DNA of 64,000 bases. It comes from Jeongeupia naejangsanensis (GTDB lineage Bacteria; Pseudomonadota; Gammaproteobacteria; Burkholderiales; Chitinibacteraceae). The translations under genes were made by a program, and so were the position numbers. Below are positions 51,660 through 59,793 of the stretch, in pieces; position 1 is the first letter of the stretch; every line of letters begins with the position of its first letter. Location of the stretch: positions 124,001-188,000 of the forward strand of contig NZ_JAESND010000004.1 of the NCBI RefSeq assembly GCF_016865585.1, read 5' to 3'. The notes below the pieces were generated by a model. That model saw only the letters and a program-made list of their open reading frames with translations, did not search any database and was not told where the DNA came from.

Positions 51660-53057
51660 ATGAAAACCGTGATGAAAACAAATGTGATCCGACCGGCCGT
51701 ACTCGCGCTGGCCTTGTCGCTTGCCGGCTGCGGCAGCCTGCTCAAGTCCGATTACCAGCGACCCGCGCTCGACCTGCCGTCGGCCTGGCAGGGACAGGGC
51801 GGTGTTGCCGTCGCGACCGGTGAGCGCTGGTGGCGTGCCTTCGGCGATCCGCAGCTCGACGCGCTGATCGAAGGCGCGCTGTTGAGCAACAACGACCTCG
51901 CTGCCGCGGCGATCCGGGTGCAGCGTGCACGGTTGCAGGCCGGACTGGTCGATACCAATCTGACGCCCGACGTGGCGGTCGATGCCAACGGCAGTGCGAA
52001 AAAGGACGTCAAGCACGGCGGGCCGTCGGTGCGCGGCTACGACGCCAGCGTGGCGGTGAGCTACGAGGTCGACCTGTGGGGCCGGCTGGCGCGCGCGCGC
52101 GACGCTGCGGCATGGGAGGCCGAGGCGACCGAGCTCGACCGGCAGAGCACGGCGCTGACGCTGGTCGGCACCACGGCGCAGCTGTACTGGCAGATCGCCG
52201 AGCTGAACCAGCGCATCGCCAACGCCGACGCCAGCCTGGCCGACATCCGCAGAACGCTCGAACTGGTGACCGTCCAGCACCGTGCCGGCGCCGTCGGCGG
52301 GCTCGACGAAACGCAGGCGGCGCTCAATGTCGCCAACCAGCAGGCCGAGCGGACCGAGCTGCTGCGCCAGCGTGATGCCGCCCGCAACGCACTGGCCATC
52401 CTGTTCGACCAGGCGCCGGCACACCGGATGTCCGAGCTGCCCTACCTGCCGAAAACCGCGTTGCCGCCGGTCGCCACCGGTGTCCCGGCCGACGTGCTGT
52501 CGCGCCGGCCCGATGTGGCCGCGGCCGAGTGGCGGCTGAAGCGCAATCTGGCCAATGTCGATGCGACCCGCGCCGACTTCTATCCGAAGCTGACGCTGAC
52601 CGGTTCGCTCGGCAGCGCCGACCCGAAACTCACCGACCTCCTGAGCAATCCGGTCGGTACGCTCGGCGCCGGGCTGCTGCTGCCCTTCGTGCAGTGGAAC
52701 ACCCTGCAGCTGAAGGTCGACATCTCGAAGTCCGAGTACGACGAATCGGTCGTGCTGTTCCGCCAGACCCTGTACAAGGCGCTGACCGACGTCGAGGACA
52801 CGCTGTCGGCCGGGACGCAGCTCGCGGATCGCGGCGAAGCGCTGCAGCGCGCGTACGCGTTGTCGCTGAAGGCCGAAAGCATCGCCGAAGTACGCTACCG
52901 CGCCGGCCAGACCGGGGTGAAGGACTGGATCGACCAGCAGCGCGCACGGCGCGCCGCCGAAGACGCGCTGGCGCAGAACCGGCGCGACAGCCTCGACAAC
53001 CGGATGAAGCTGTATCTGGCTTTGGGCGGCAGCGACACGGTACGCGCGCCGGACTGA
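51660..53057 (+). CDS. NodT-family outer-membrane efflux lipoprotein (with macAB)
   Basis: A 465-residue TolC-like lipoprotein with lipobox SLAGC (Cys24). It contains DYQRPALDLPSAW, LAAAAIRVQRARLQAGLVDT, and the NodT signature SRRPDVAAAEWRLKRNLANV. It starts one base after the macB stop (ATG 51660; an alternative ATG is at 51672). It is clearly different in sequence from the other outer-membrane factor at 46996, so each pump has its own exit duct. Confidence 0.93.
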   Translation: MKTVMKTNVIRPAVLALALSLAGCGSLLKSDYQRPALDLPSAWQGQGGVAVATGERWWRAFGDPQLDALIEGALLSNNDLAAAAIRVQRARLQAGLVDTNLTPDVAVDANGSAKKDVKHGGPSVRGYDASVAVSYEVDLWGRLARARDAAAWEAEATELDRQSTALTLVGTTAQLYWQIAELNQRIANADASLADIRRTLELVTVQHRAGAVGGLDETQAALNVANQQAERTELLRQRDAARNALAILFDQAPAHRMSELPYLPKTALPPVATGVPADVLSRRPDVAAAEWRLKRNLANVDATRADFYPKLTLTGSLGSADPKLTDLLSNPVGTLGAGLLLPFVQWNTLQLKVDISKSEYDESVVLFRQTLYKALTDVEDTLSAGTQLADRGEALQRAYALSLKAESIAEVRYRAGQTGVKDWIDQQRARRAAEDALAQNRRDSLDNRMKLYLALGGSDTVRAPD

Positions 53058-53254
53058 CTCGATGTAACTGCGAATGGAGCTACAAAAACGGTTCCAGTCG
53101 GCGGACGAGCCAAAGCAGTTTGTCGCCGCCCGAAGCACAGCAACCGGAATGGACAAGTGTTCCATGAGGACGTCCCGAAGGAAGCCCCCTTGCGGGGTTG
53201 CGAAGCATCGGCCGGCGGAAAAATGCACAGGCGCAGCCGCCGAATGGGATCGTT

Positions 53255-54253
53255 TTAGCGGTCGAGGCGGACGACGACCTTCCCGAACGCCCCGCGGCCG
53301 ACATGGGCGATGGCTGACGGCAGGTCCTCGATGCCGTAGACGGTATCGATCACCGGCTTGATGCCGTTCACGTCGATCGCTTGAACGAGGTCTTCGAGTG
53401 CGCGACGGTGGCCGACACCGATGCCCTGGATCGTCAGCCGCTGCTTCAGGAAGGGGATGACCGAGCCGCTGAACTCCGGTCCGCCCAGCAGACCGATCAC
53501 CGACGCGCGTCCGCCTGACGCCAGTACTTCGAGGGCTTCGCCAAGGTCGCTGCCGCCAAGCGCGATCAGCTGGTCGACGCCGCGTCCGCCGGTCGCGTCG
53601 AGCACGCGCTGCGTCCAGCCGTCACCGCGCAGTACGCCGTGCTGCACGCCCAGTTCGCGGACCCGGTCGAGCTTGGCCGCGCTGCCCGACGTGGCCACGA
53701 CCTCTGCACCGTGTGCCAATGCAATCTGCGCGCCGAACAGCGCAACGCCGCCGGTGCCCTGCACCAGCACGGTCTGGCCGGCGCGCAAGCCGCCTTCCTC
53801 GACCAGCGCATACCACGCGGTCAGCGCCGCGCACGTCAGCGTGCTGGCTTCCAGATCGGACAGCGTCTGCGGTGAGATGACCAACTGGTCCTGCGGCAGC
53901 ACGACGTACTGCGCCAGCGTGCCTGGTGCCGGGCCGCCGAGGGCGACACCGGGGACCGTCGGCGCCTTGCCGTCGATCCAGTGGGTCCAGAAGGTGCTGA
54001 TCACGCGCTGGCCGGCCTGCACCCGGGTCACGCCGTCGCCGATGGCGACGACGCTGCCGGCCATGTCCGAGCCCGGCACCTGCGGGAACGACAGCGGATA
54101 ACCCATGCCGGTCTCGATCACCAGCTTGTCGCGGTAGTTGAGCGAGACCGCGGCAACCCTGACCAGCACCTCGCCCGGGCCGGGTTGCAGGATGTCGCGC
54201 TCGACCAGCGCCAGTTGATCGATGCCCGTACCGTTCATTTGCCATTGCTTCAT
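53255..54253 (-). CDS. Zinc-independent NAD(P)-dependent quinone-oxidoreductase-like enzyme
   Basis: A 332-residue medium-chain dehydrogenase/reductase. The N-terminal GroES-like domain has PGEVLVRVAAVSLNYRDKLV and VPGSDMAGSVVAIGDGVTRV. The Rossmann domain has VLVQGTGGVALFGAQIALAH. The GHE and Cys zinc ligands of alcohol dehydrogenases are absent, as in quinone oxidoreductases. GGAGA lies six bases before the ATG. Divergent from a LysR regulator that probably controls it. Substrate unknown. Confidence 0.88.
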   Translation of the reverse strand: MKQWQMNGTGIDQLALVERDILQPGPGEVLVRVAAVSLNYRDKLVIETGMGYPLSFPQVPGSDMAGSVVAIGDGVTRVQAGQRVISTFWTHWIDGKAPTVPGVALGGPAPGTLAQYVVLPQDQLVISPQTLSDLEASTLTCAALTAWYALVEEGGLRAGQTVLVQGTGGVALFGAQIALAHGAEVVATSGSAAKLDRVRELGVQHGVLRGDGWTQRVLDATGGRGVDQLIALGGSDLGEALEVLASGGRASVIGLLGGPEFSGSVIPFLKQRLTIQGIGVGHRRALEDLVQAIDVNGIKPVIDTVYGIEDLPSAIAHVGRGAFGKVVVRLDR

Positions 54254-54274
54254 TTGCTTTCTCCAGCGCCACCG

Positions 54275-54342
54275 TGGCGATGACTGAAGCATATTGGCGA
54301 TGACCGATCTGCAGTTGCGGCATATATTCACCTTATTGGCGA
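54275..54342 (+). promoter_or_regulatory. Three TGGCGA repeats in the divergent oxidoreductase-LysR region
   Basis: TGGCGATGAC occurs at 54275 and again at 54295 (20 bases apart), and TGGCGA again at 54337 (42 bases further). Spacings of about two and four helical turns place all copies on one DNA face. Likely binding sites for the adjacent LysR protein. Confidence 0.4.
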
Positions 54343-54346
54343 CTAT

Positions 54347-55294
54347 ATGGAATCAATGGCGATGGCGGGATTCGATCGACTGACCGGTGTGGCAGCCTTC
54401 GTCTGCGCGGTCGAGGCCGGCAGTTTCAGCGCCGCGGCGCAGCGGATGAATCTGTCGCGCTCGGCCGTCGGCAAGAGCATTGCCCGGCTCGAGGCGCGCA
54501 TCGGCGTGCGGCTGTTCCAGCGCACCACGCGCAGCCAGAGCCTGACCGACGACGGCCAGCTGTTCTACGAGCGCTGCCTCGCGGCGCTCGGCGAACTCGA
54601 AGCCGCCGAAGACGAACTCGAACAGGGCCGACGCGAGCCGGCGGGAAGATTGCGGATCACGCTGCCGGCGCTGTTCGGCCGCCGTTGTGTCGCGTCGGTG
54701 CTGCTCGAACTGGCGCAGCGTTACCCGAAACTCGAACTCGAAGTGGCGTTCAGTGACCGGGTCAGCGACCTGATCGAAGAGGGCTATGATCTGGCGATCC
54801 GCAGCGGCGCGCTGCCGGACAGCGCGGCGCTGGTCGGCCGCTACCTCGGCGTACAGCACATGATCGTCTGCGCCGCGCCGTCCTATCTGGCGGCACGCGG
54901 TACGCCGCGTACGCTGGCGGACCTCGCCGGGCACGACGGCATCGTTTATGGTCGCGACATTCGCAGCGCGCAGTGGCGCTTTGTCGATGCGGCGGGTGGT
55001 GAATTGATCGGGGCGATCCGGCCATGCTTGTGCTTCGACGACATCGAGGCAATGGCCGGGGCGGCGATCGCCGGCATCGGACTGACCAGGCTGCCGTACT
55101 GGCTCGCCGCCGAACACCTGCAAGCCGGCTCGCTGGTGCATGTGCTGCCCGAAACGCGGTCATCGCCGTTTCCGGTGCACGTCGTCTGGGCTGCGTCGCG
55201 CTACCTGCCGTACAAGGTGAGGCTGGTGATCGACGCGTTGCTGGCGCGGATTCCGCCGTTGCTGATCGGCCCGTCGCCGGTTCAGGTACCGTAG
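54347..55294 (+). CDS. LysR-family transcriptional regulator
   Basis: A 315-residue LysR regulator. The N-terminal HTH is SFSAAAQRMNLSRSAVGKSI, then ARLEARIGVRLFQRTTRSQS. The C-terminal effector-binding domain follows (LRITLPALFGRRCVASVLLE, GYDLAIRSGALPDSAALVGR). It is of the DsdA/AaeR-like type that often controls a divergent oxidoreductase. Alternative starts lie at 54356 and 54362. The 3' end overlaps the convergent hydrolase by 13 bases. Confidence 0.92.
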   Translation: MESMAMAGFDRLTGVAAFVCAVEAGSFSAAAQRMNLSRSAVGKSIARLEARIGVRLFQRTTRSQSLTDDGQLFYERCLAALGELEAAEDELEQGRREPAGRLRITLPALFGRRCVASVLLELAQRYPKLELEVAFSDRVSDLIEEGYDLAIRSGALPDSAALVGRYLGVQHMIVCAAPSYLAARGTPRTLADLAGHDGIVYGRDIRSAQWRFVDAAGGELIGAIRPCLCFDDIEAMAGAAIAGIGLTRLPYWLAAEHLQAGSLVHVLPETRSSPFPVHVVWAASRYLPYKVRLVIDALLARIPPLLIGPSPVQVP

Positions 55295-56454
55295 ACGGCG
55301 TCGCGGACGTCGATACCGAAGCGGCCGGTCAAGCCTTCGACCGTGGTATTGGTCAGCGCGATGACCGTGAGCTTTTCGACAGGATCGACAAACCAGCCGT
55401 GGCCGTAGGCGCCGCCCCATTGCCAGGTGCCCGGCGACTGCGGCGTGGCTGCGGCGACCGGGTCGAGCAGCACCGAACCGCCATAACCGAACCCCCAGCC
55501 CGGGCCGCGGGTGTCGATGAGCAGCCCGCCGGTCTGGTTGCGGCGCAAGGCTTGCGACATTGCCGGCGAAATCACGCTGCGATCGGTGCGGATGCTTTCC
55601 AGAAAACGCAGGAAATCGCCCGCGCTGCCGACCATGCCGCCGCCGCCGGACGGGAACGAGGCCGGATCGAAGATCCGGTCCGGCGCAAATGCGAGGCCGG
55701 CCAGCCCGGGGTCGATGAAAGGCACGATGGTGTGCCCGTCCATGCGGACCGGCGGCGAGCCGGCGGGAACGCCGTCGGCATACGGCGGGACGAGGCGTGT
55801 CCGGTCGCGGACGTCGAATGCGGTGTCGTCCATGCCCAGCGGTCCGGTGACCAGCGCGGCGATGGCCTCGGGCAGCGTTTGTCCGGTGACACGGGCGATG
55901 ACCGCGCCGAGCACATCGGTGCCGACCGAATACCGCCAGCCGCTGCCGGGTTCGAACAGCAGCGGCACGCTGGCGATGCGTTGCAGCTGTTCGGCCATGC
56001 TGAGGCCGGGCGCATCCAGCCCGTCCGACACGCCGGCGCGGTGGTAGGGGCCATCGGCGGCTTCGAAAAAGCCGTAGCTGAAGCCGGCGGTGTGCGTCAG
56101 CAGGTGGTGCACGGCCAGCGTTGCCGGCCGGCCATCGGGCAGGCGCGGGGTGAAGTCGGGCAGGACATCGGCGAGGGGTGAATGCAGCGACAGCCGGCCC
56201 TGCTCGACCAGCGCCAGCGCGGCGGTCGAAACAATGGGTTTGGTCAGCGATGCCAGCCGGAACAGCGCGTCCTCACGCATCGGTACGCCCTGCTCGCGGT
56301 CGGCCAGGCCGGCTGCGCGCCGGTAGACCGTTTCCCCGTCACGGGCGACGACGACGACGGTACCGACGAGGCGGGCCTTGGCCAGTGCACCGTCGATGAC
56401 GGTATCAAGGCGGTTCGTCAGCGTATTGATGGCGGGCAGGGCATGGCGGTCCAT
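55282..56454 (-). CDS. Serine hydrolase of the class C beta-lactamase/esterase family
   Basis: A 390-residue protein with no obvious signal peptide (MDRHALPAINTLTNRLDTVI). The catalytic SxxK is S69-L-T-K72 (RLASLTKPI). The second motif is Y-S-V (GWRYSVGTDVLGAVIARVTG) in place of the class C Y-A/S-N. The third is H-G-W within YGHGWFVDP. HTAGFSYGF is the typical family stretch. Lack of export signal and the altered Y-x-N favour an intracellular esterase or peptidase over a true beta-lactamase. Confidence 0.86.
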   Translation of the reverse strand: MDRHALPAINTLTNRLDTVIDGALAKARLVGTVVVVARDGETVYRRAAGLADREQGVPMREDALFRLASLTKPIVSTAALALVEQGRLSLHSPLADVLPDFTPRLPDGRPATLAVHHLLTHTAGFSYGFFEAADGPYHRAGVSDGLDAPGLSMAEQLQRIASVPLLFEPGSGWRYSVGTDVLGAVIARVTGQTLPEAIAALVTGPLGMDDTAFDVRDRTRLVPPYADGVPAGSPPVRMDGHTIVPFIDPGLAGLAFAPDRIFDPASFPSGGGGMVGSAGDFLRFLESIRTDRSVISPAMSQALRRNQTGGLLIDTRGPGWGFGYGGSVLLDPVAAATPQSPGTWQWGGAYGHGWFVDPVEKLTVIALTNTTVEGLTGRFGIDVRDAVYGT

Positions 56455-56821
56455 CGGTGCTCCTTGTGCGTGATCGGGGTGTCGTTCGGGCAGGGGCGGT
56501 GCAGTGAGGATTTATAGCGTGGGCGGTTCGCGATGGATACATCGCCGGTGCACTGCCGCCGGTCGCCGAGGCAACGCCGGTGATCCTTCCGCCTTGTGGC
56601 TATCCTGCACATTCGTTTGACCTTGATAGTTTTTAACTATAGATTTTCTTCATGAGCAGGAAGTCATGTTCGTGCTCGGAAACAGGGTTGGTGGTTTTTC
56701 GCCGACTTTCGCCCCTGATTCGTGCGATTGGTATTTGCTATTAGAAATCAGCAATCGAAATTCGATTTTTGATTTTTACTATCGCTATCGGTGGGCGCCA
56801 ACAACAACGAGGAGAGAAGCA
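56455..56821. promoter_or_regulatory. Long control region upstream of the chitin-binding esterase gene
   Basis: 367 bases without a gene. A candidate promoter TTGACC (56617-56622), 17-base spacer, TAGATT (56640-56645) overlaps the inverted repeat ATAGTT-ttt-AACTAT (56626-56640). A second perfect inverted repeat AATCGAA-a-TTCGATT sits at 56753-56767 in an AT-rich stretch. Both look like operator sites. Confidence 0.45.
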
Positions 56822-58063
56822 ATGAAGCTGATGTTGTGCGTCATGGCTGGGCTGATCGCGTCCAGCTCGGCTGTCTGGGCCGAAGCGGCCTGCGAAGCCG
56901 CATGGGACAAGAGCAAGGCGTATACCGGTGGCCAGCGTGTCAGCCACCAGTCGACGCGCTACGAAGCGCGCTGGTGGACACAGGGCGAGAACCCGGCACG
57001 TTCGGGGCAGTGGGATGTCTGGAAATCGCTGGGCGCTTGCGCGGCCGAGCAGCAGCCGGTGGTGGCACAGCTCAATGTCGGCGGACGCGTTCAGGTCGAC
57101 GCGCCGAACCGTGTGTCGTACAGCTGGCCGGGCGTGTATTTCGAGGGCCGCTTCCGTGGCACCGGCATCGGTCTGGCTTTCGACGATCCGAATGGTCAGT
57201 ACAACGTCGAAATCGACGGCCAGCCCAAGGCCAAGGTCGTCAAGCCGGGCAAGTCGACCTACTGGGTCAACGGTCTGGCCGATGGCGAACACAGTGTGCG
57301 CGTATCGCTGCGCGGCGAACTGACCGGCACGCCGGGCGGTTTCGGCGGGCTGGTCGCGGCGACCGGCGGGCAGGTGCTTGCCCCGGCGGCGGCACCGACG
57401 CGACAGATCGAATTCATCGGCGACTCGTATACCGCCGGCCTGGGCGCCGAAGCGGGCAAGCGCGACTGCACCGCCGAAGAGAACACCGCGTTCTCGAACG
57501 CCGACGTGTCGTTCGGGGCGCTGACCGCCCGCCATTACGGCGCGGCTTACCAGCTCAACGGCTACTCGGGGCTGGGCATGGTGCGCAACTACGGTGGCAA
57601 CATCGCCAGCGTCAATTACCGCACCTTCTACGATCGCGCGCTGACCGGTGTCGACGGTAACGTCTGGACCAACCCGGGCAACTGGAAGCCGCAGGTCGTG
57701 GTGGTCGGACTCGGCATCAACGACTTCTCGACCGCAGTCGGCGCCGGCGAGGCCTACACGCCGGAGACGCTGCGCACGGCGTACAAGTCCGCCTACCGGG
57801 GCTTCATCAACAAGCTGCGCGGCCAGTACGGCGATACGCACGTGATCGTCAGTGCCACCTATCTGTGGCCGGACAACAAGCTGCAGGAAGTCGCACAGGA
57901 AGTCGTGGCCGAGGCCAAGGCCGCCGGTGACCAGAAGATTTCCTACTTCTACTATGACGGGCTCGACAGCCTCGGTTGCGGCTGGCATCCGTCGGTGCGC
58001 GACCACCAGGCGATTTCGACCAAGCTGGTGTCGGCCATCGACGGCCTTGGCGTCTGGCGCTGA
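56822..58063 (+). CDS. Secreted chitin-binding SGNH/CE2-type carbohydrate esterase
   Basis: A 413-residue secreted enzyme. Signal peptide MKLMLCVMAGLIASSSAVWA. Residues about 24-73 are a CBM5/12 chitin-binding module (AYTGGQRVSHQSTRYEARWW, then TQGENP and WDVWKSLGAC). A jelly-roll domain (about 85-185, with FRGTGIGLAFDDPNGQYNVE and IDGQ) precedes an SGNH hydrolase domain with nucleophile Ser202 in FIGDSYTAG, Asn in GLGINDFS and a C-terminal DSLGCGWHPSVRDH with His. This order is that of CE2 acetyl esterases. A role in removing acetyl or other acyl groups from chitin-associated sugars is inferred. GGAGAG lies upstream of the ATG. Confidence 0.9.
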   Translation: MKLMLCVMAGLIASSSAVWAEAACEAAWDKSKAYTGGQRVSHQSTRYEARWWTQGENPARSGQWDVWKSLGACAAEQQPVVAQLNVGGRVQVDAPNRVSYSWPGVYFEGRFRGTGIGLAFDDPNGQYNVEIDGQPKAKVVKPGKSTYWVNGLADGEHSVRVSLRGELTGTPGGFGGLVAATGGQVLAPAAAPTRQIEFIGDSYTAGLGAEAGKRDCTAEENTAFSNADVSFGALTARHYGAAYQLNGYSGLGMVRNYGGNIASVNYRTFYDRALTGVDGNVWTNPGNWKPQVVVVGLGINDFSTAVGAGEAYTPETLRTAYKSAYRGFINKLRGQYGDTHVIVSATYLWPDNKLQEVAQEVVAEAKAAGDQKISYFYYDGLDSLGCGWHPSVRDHQAISTKLVSAIDGLGVWR

Positions 58064-58090
58064 TTTGCAGTTGTTTTTCGTCCTCTCGTT

Positions 58091-58117
58091 GGGCGGGTCG
58101 TCGACCCGCCCTTTTTT
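58091..58117 (+). terminator. Intrinsic terminator of the esterase gene
   Basis: GGGCGGGTC-gtc-GACCCGCCC, a 9-bp stem with a 3-base loop, followed by six T. Confidence 0.93.
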
Positions 58118-58176
58118 AATCATTTTTGTATCTTCCGTACGGCCGGATCGGGCAGATGAATGCACGTTCAGACCCG

Positions 58177-58205
58177 GTGACGCGCACCGGCGTCATCCCT
58201 ATAGT
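58177..58205 (+). promoter_or_regulatory. Putative promoter of the TPR-like gene
   Basis: GTGACG (58177-58182), 17-base spacer, TATAGT (58200-58205), 30 bases before the ATG. The -35 is weak. Confidence 0.4.
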
Positions 58206-58234
58206 GGCCGTTTCAACCAGACCGGAATGCCGCC

Positions 58235-59221
58235 ATGTCCTTCGTCGCTGAATCCGCCGCGTGGTATCTGCAGCCGGGGCGGCAGCTTGCCGAGATCGAT
58301 CTGCTGCTGGCCCGATCCGATGCGCCGTCCCTGAAGGCGGCCAGACTGATCGAGCGCGGGCGCTGCCTCGAAGCGCTGTGGCAGCCGCAGTCGGCACTGA
58401 ATGCCTATGCCGAAGCCGACGCGCTGCTCGGGCAGGCCGATGGTGCCTTGCGCTGTCGCACGCGCCTTGGCGCCGCCGCCATCCACTATGCGCACGCCGA
58501 CTATGCCGCCGCCTTGCAGGCCTGGCAGCAGGCCTTGCCGCTGGCGGCCGACGATGCGCTGGCGACAAGCGAAGCGCTGCTCGGTCTGGGGCGCGTCTGC
58601 CAGGCGCTGGGCAGCGCCGAATCCGCGCTGCATTTCAAGGCTGCCGCACTGCGCGCCGCCGGCACGGCGGGTGACAGCCGGGTGCAGGGCATGATTGCGC
58701 TCAATGTCGTCGCCAGCCTCAATGCGCTGGGGCGCTATGACGAAATGGCGATCACGCTGGCCGATGCCGCCCAGCAGATCACGGCGACGCCGGGCCGGCC
58801 GTTCGAAGCCGAATGGCAGGTCTACGCCAGCATCGTCGCACAGGCGGGCAACCGGCTGCGCGACGCCGGCCGCAGCCTCGACACCGCGCTGGCGCTGGCC
58901 GACGGTGCCAACAATCACTGGGTGCGCGCGTTTGCGCTGCTCGAGCAGGGCAAGCTGCGGGCCAGGCTGCACGACGGCCGTGGTGCGCTGGTTGCCCTGA
59001 ATGCCGCGCGGGAAATCGGTGAAAGCATGGGCATCGCCCATACGCTGATGGACATCCACGGCCAGCTGGCGAAAGTGAATGAGGCGCAGGGCAATCTGGG
59101 CGACGCGCTCGAACACAGCAAGCTGCATCACCAGTACTACCGCTGGACGCACGACGGCCTGAACCACAATCTGCTGGCCCTGCTGGCGGCGCCGGGTGCT
59201 GGCGAGCGGCGGGCGCATTGA
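58235..59221 (+). CDS. TPR-like helical repeat protein, uncharacterised
   Basis: A 328-residue Ala/Leu-rich cytoplasmic protein with no signal or membrane segment. It consists of helical pairs resembling tetratricopeptide repeats (AARLIERGRCLEALWQPQSA, HYAHADYAAALQAWQQALPL, GLGRVCQALGSAESALHFKA, ALLEQGKLRARLHDGRGALV, and KVNEAQGNLGDALEHSKLHH). Such proteins are protein-interaction scaffolds, sometimes related to the sensory part of diguanylate cyclases, but no catalytic domain follows. Function unknown. The following DUF1697 gene begins at its stop codon or 24 bases later. Confidence 0.78.
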   Translation: MSFVAESAAWYLQPGRQLAEIDLLLARSDAPSLKAARLIERGRCLEALWQPQSALNAYAEADALLGQADGALRCRTRLGAAAIHYAHADYAAALQAWQQALPLAADDALATSEALLGLGRVCQALGSAESALHFKAAALRAAGTAGDSRVQGMIALNVVASLNALGRYDEMAITLADAAQQITATPGRPFEAEWQVYASIVAQAGNRLRDAGRSLDTALALADGANNHWVRAFALLEQGKLRARLHDGRGALVALNAAREIGESMGIAHTLMDIHGQLAKVNEAQGNLGDALEHSKLHHQYYRWTHDGLNHNLLALLAAPGAGERRAH

Positions 59222-59244
59222 GCGCCGACTTGCGAAACGGCCCG

Positions 59245-59784
59245 ATGCAGTACGCGGTGTTCTTCCGCAACCTCAACCTCGGCCGGCCGAACTGCCCGAA
59301 CCGGGCACAGTTCGAAACGGCGTTTCTCGATGCCGGTGCGACGGCGGCGGCCTCCTTCCTCGTCAACGGCACGCTGGCGTTCTCGGTTGCGCCGGACGAG
59401 TCCGCGGACGAGGTGCTGTCCCGTGCGTGCGGTCTGCTGGCCGAGCGCTGCGGCCTGAAGGAGCCGGCCTTCCTGCGCGGGATGGGTGCCCTGGCGGCAC
59501 TCGTTGCACGGGACCCGTTTGCAGGTTTCGATCAGGACGCGGTCTACGGCTGCTATGCGACCTTCCTGCATCCGGATGCCACGGTGGCAGACGGCACCAC
59601 GTTGCGGAGCACAAAGGGCGACGTGGATGTACTGCGGCTGACCGGGACCGAAGCGCTGAGCGTGGTCTACCAACTCGGCGCCAGCCCGGGCAGTCCGAAC
59701 GCCTTGCTGGAAAAACGGCTCGGTCTGCCGGCAACGACAAGGGCGTGGAATACCGTCGTCCGTCTCGTCGCCCGACACGGCTAG
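59245..59784 (+). CDS. DUF1697 family protein
   Basis: A 179-residue protein of the DUF1697 family. The family pattern is seen at the start (MQYAVFFRNLNLGRPNCPNR), then FETAFLDAGATAAASFLVNG and TLAFSVA, and the C-terminal RAWNTVVRLVARHG (the TRNWNTV-type motif). The ATG at 59245 aligns with the family start. A TTG at 59218, overlapping the previous stop, would add nine residues. Molecular function is not known for the family. Confidence 0.8.
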   Translation: MQYAVFFRNLNLGRPNCPNRAQFETAFLDAGATAAASFLVNGTLAFSVAPDESADEVLSRACGLLAERCGLKEPAFLRGMGALAALVARDPFAGFDQDAVYGCYATFLHPDATVADGTTLRSTKGDVDVLRLTGTEALSVVYQLGASPGSPNALLEKRLGLPATTRAWNTVVRLVARHG

Positions 59785-59793
59785 ATTCCGCGC

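Noticed and set aside
53058..53254. Possible small gene or terminator between the second outer-membrane factor and the oxidoreductase
   Set aside because: Open frames there have no coding character. A weak stem (aagcccc / ggggtt near 53182-53199) lacks a T-run, so neither call is supported.
55282..56454. A second beta-lactamase (class C AmpC)
   Set aside because: No signal peptide and the Y-x-N motif reads YSV. It fits the broad serine hydrolase/esterase family better.
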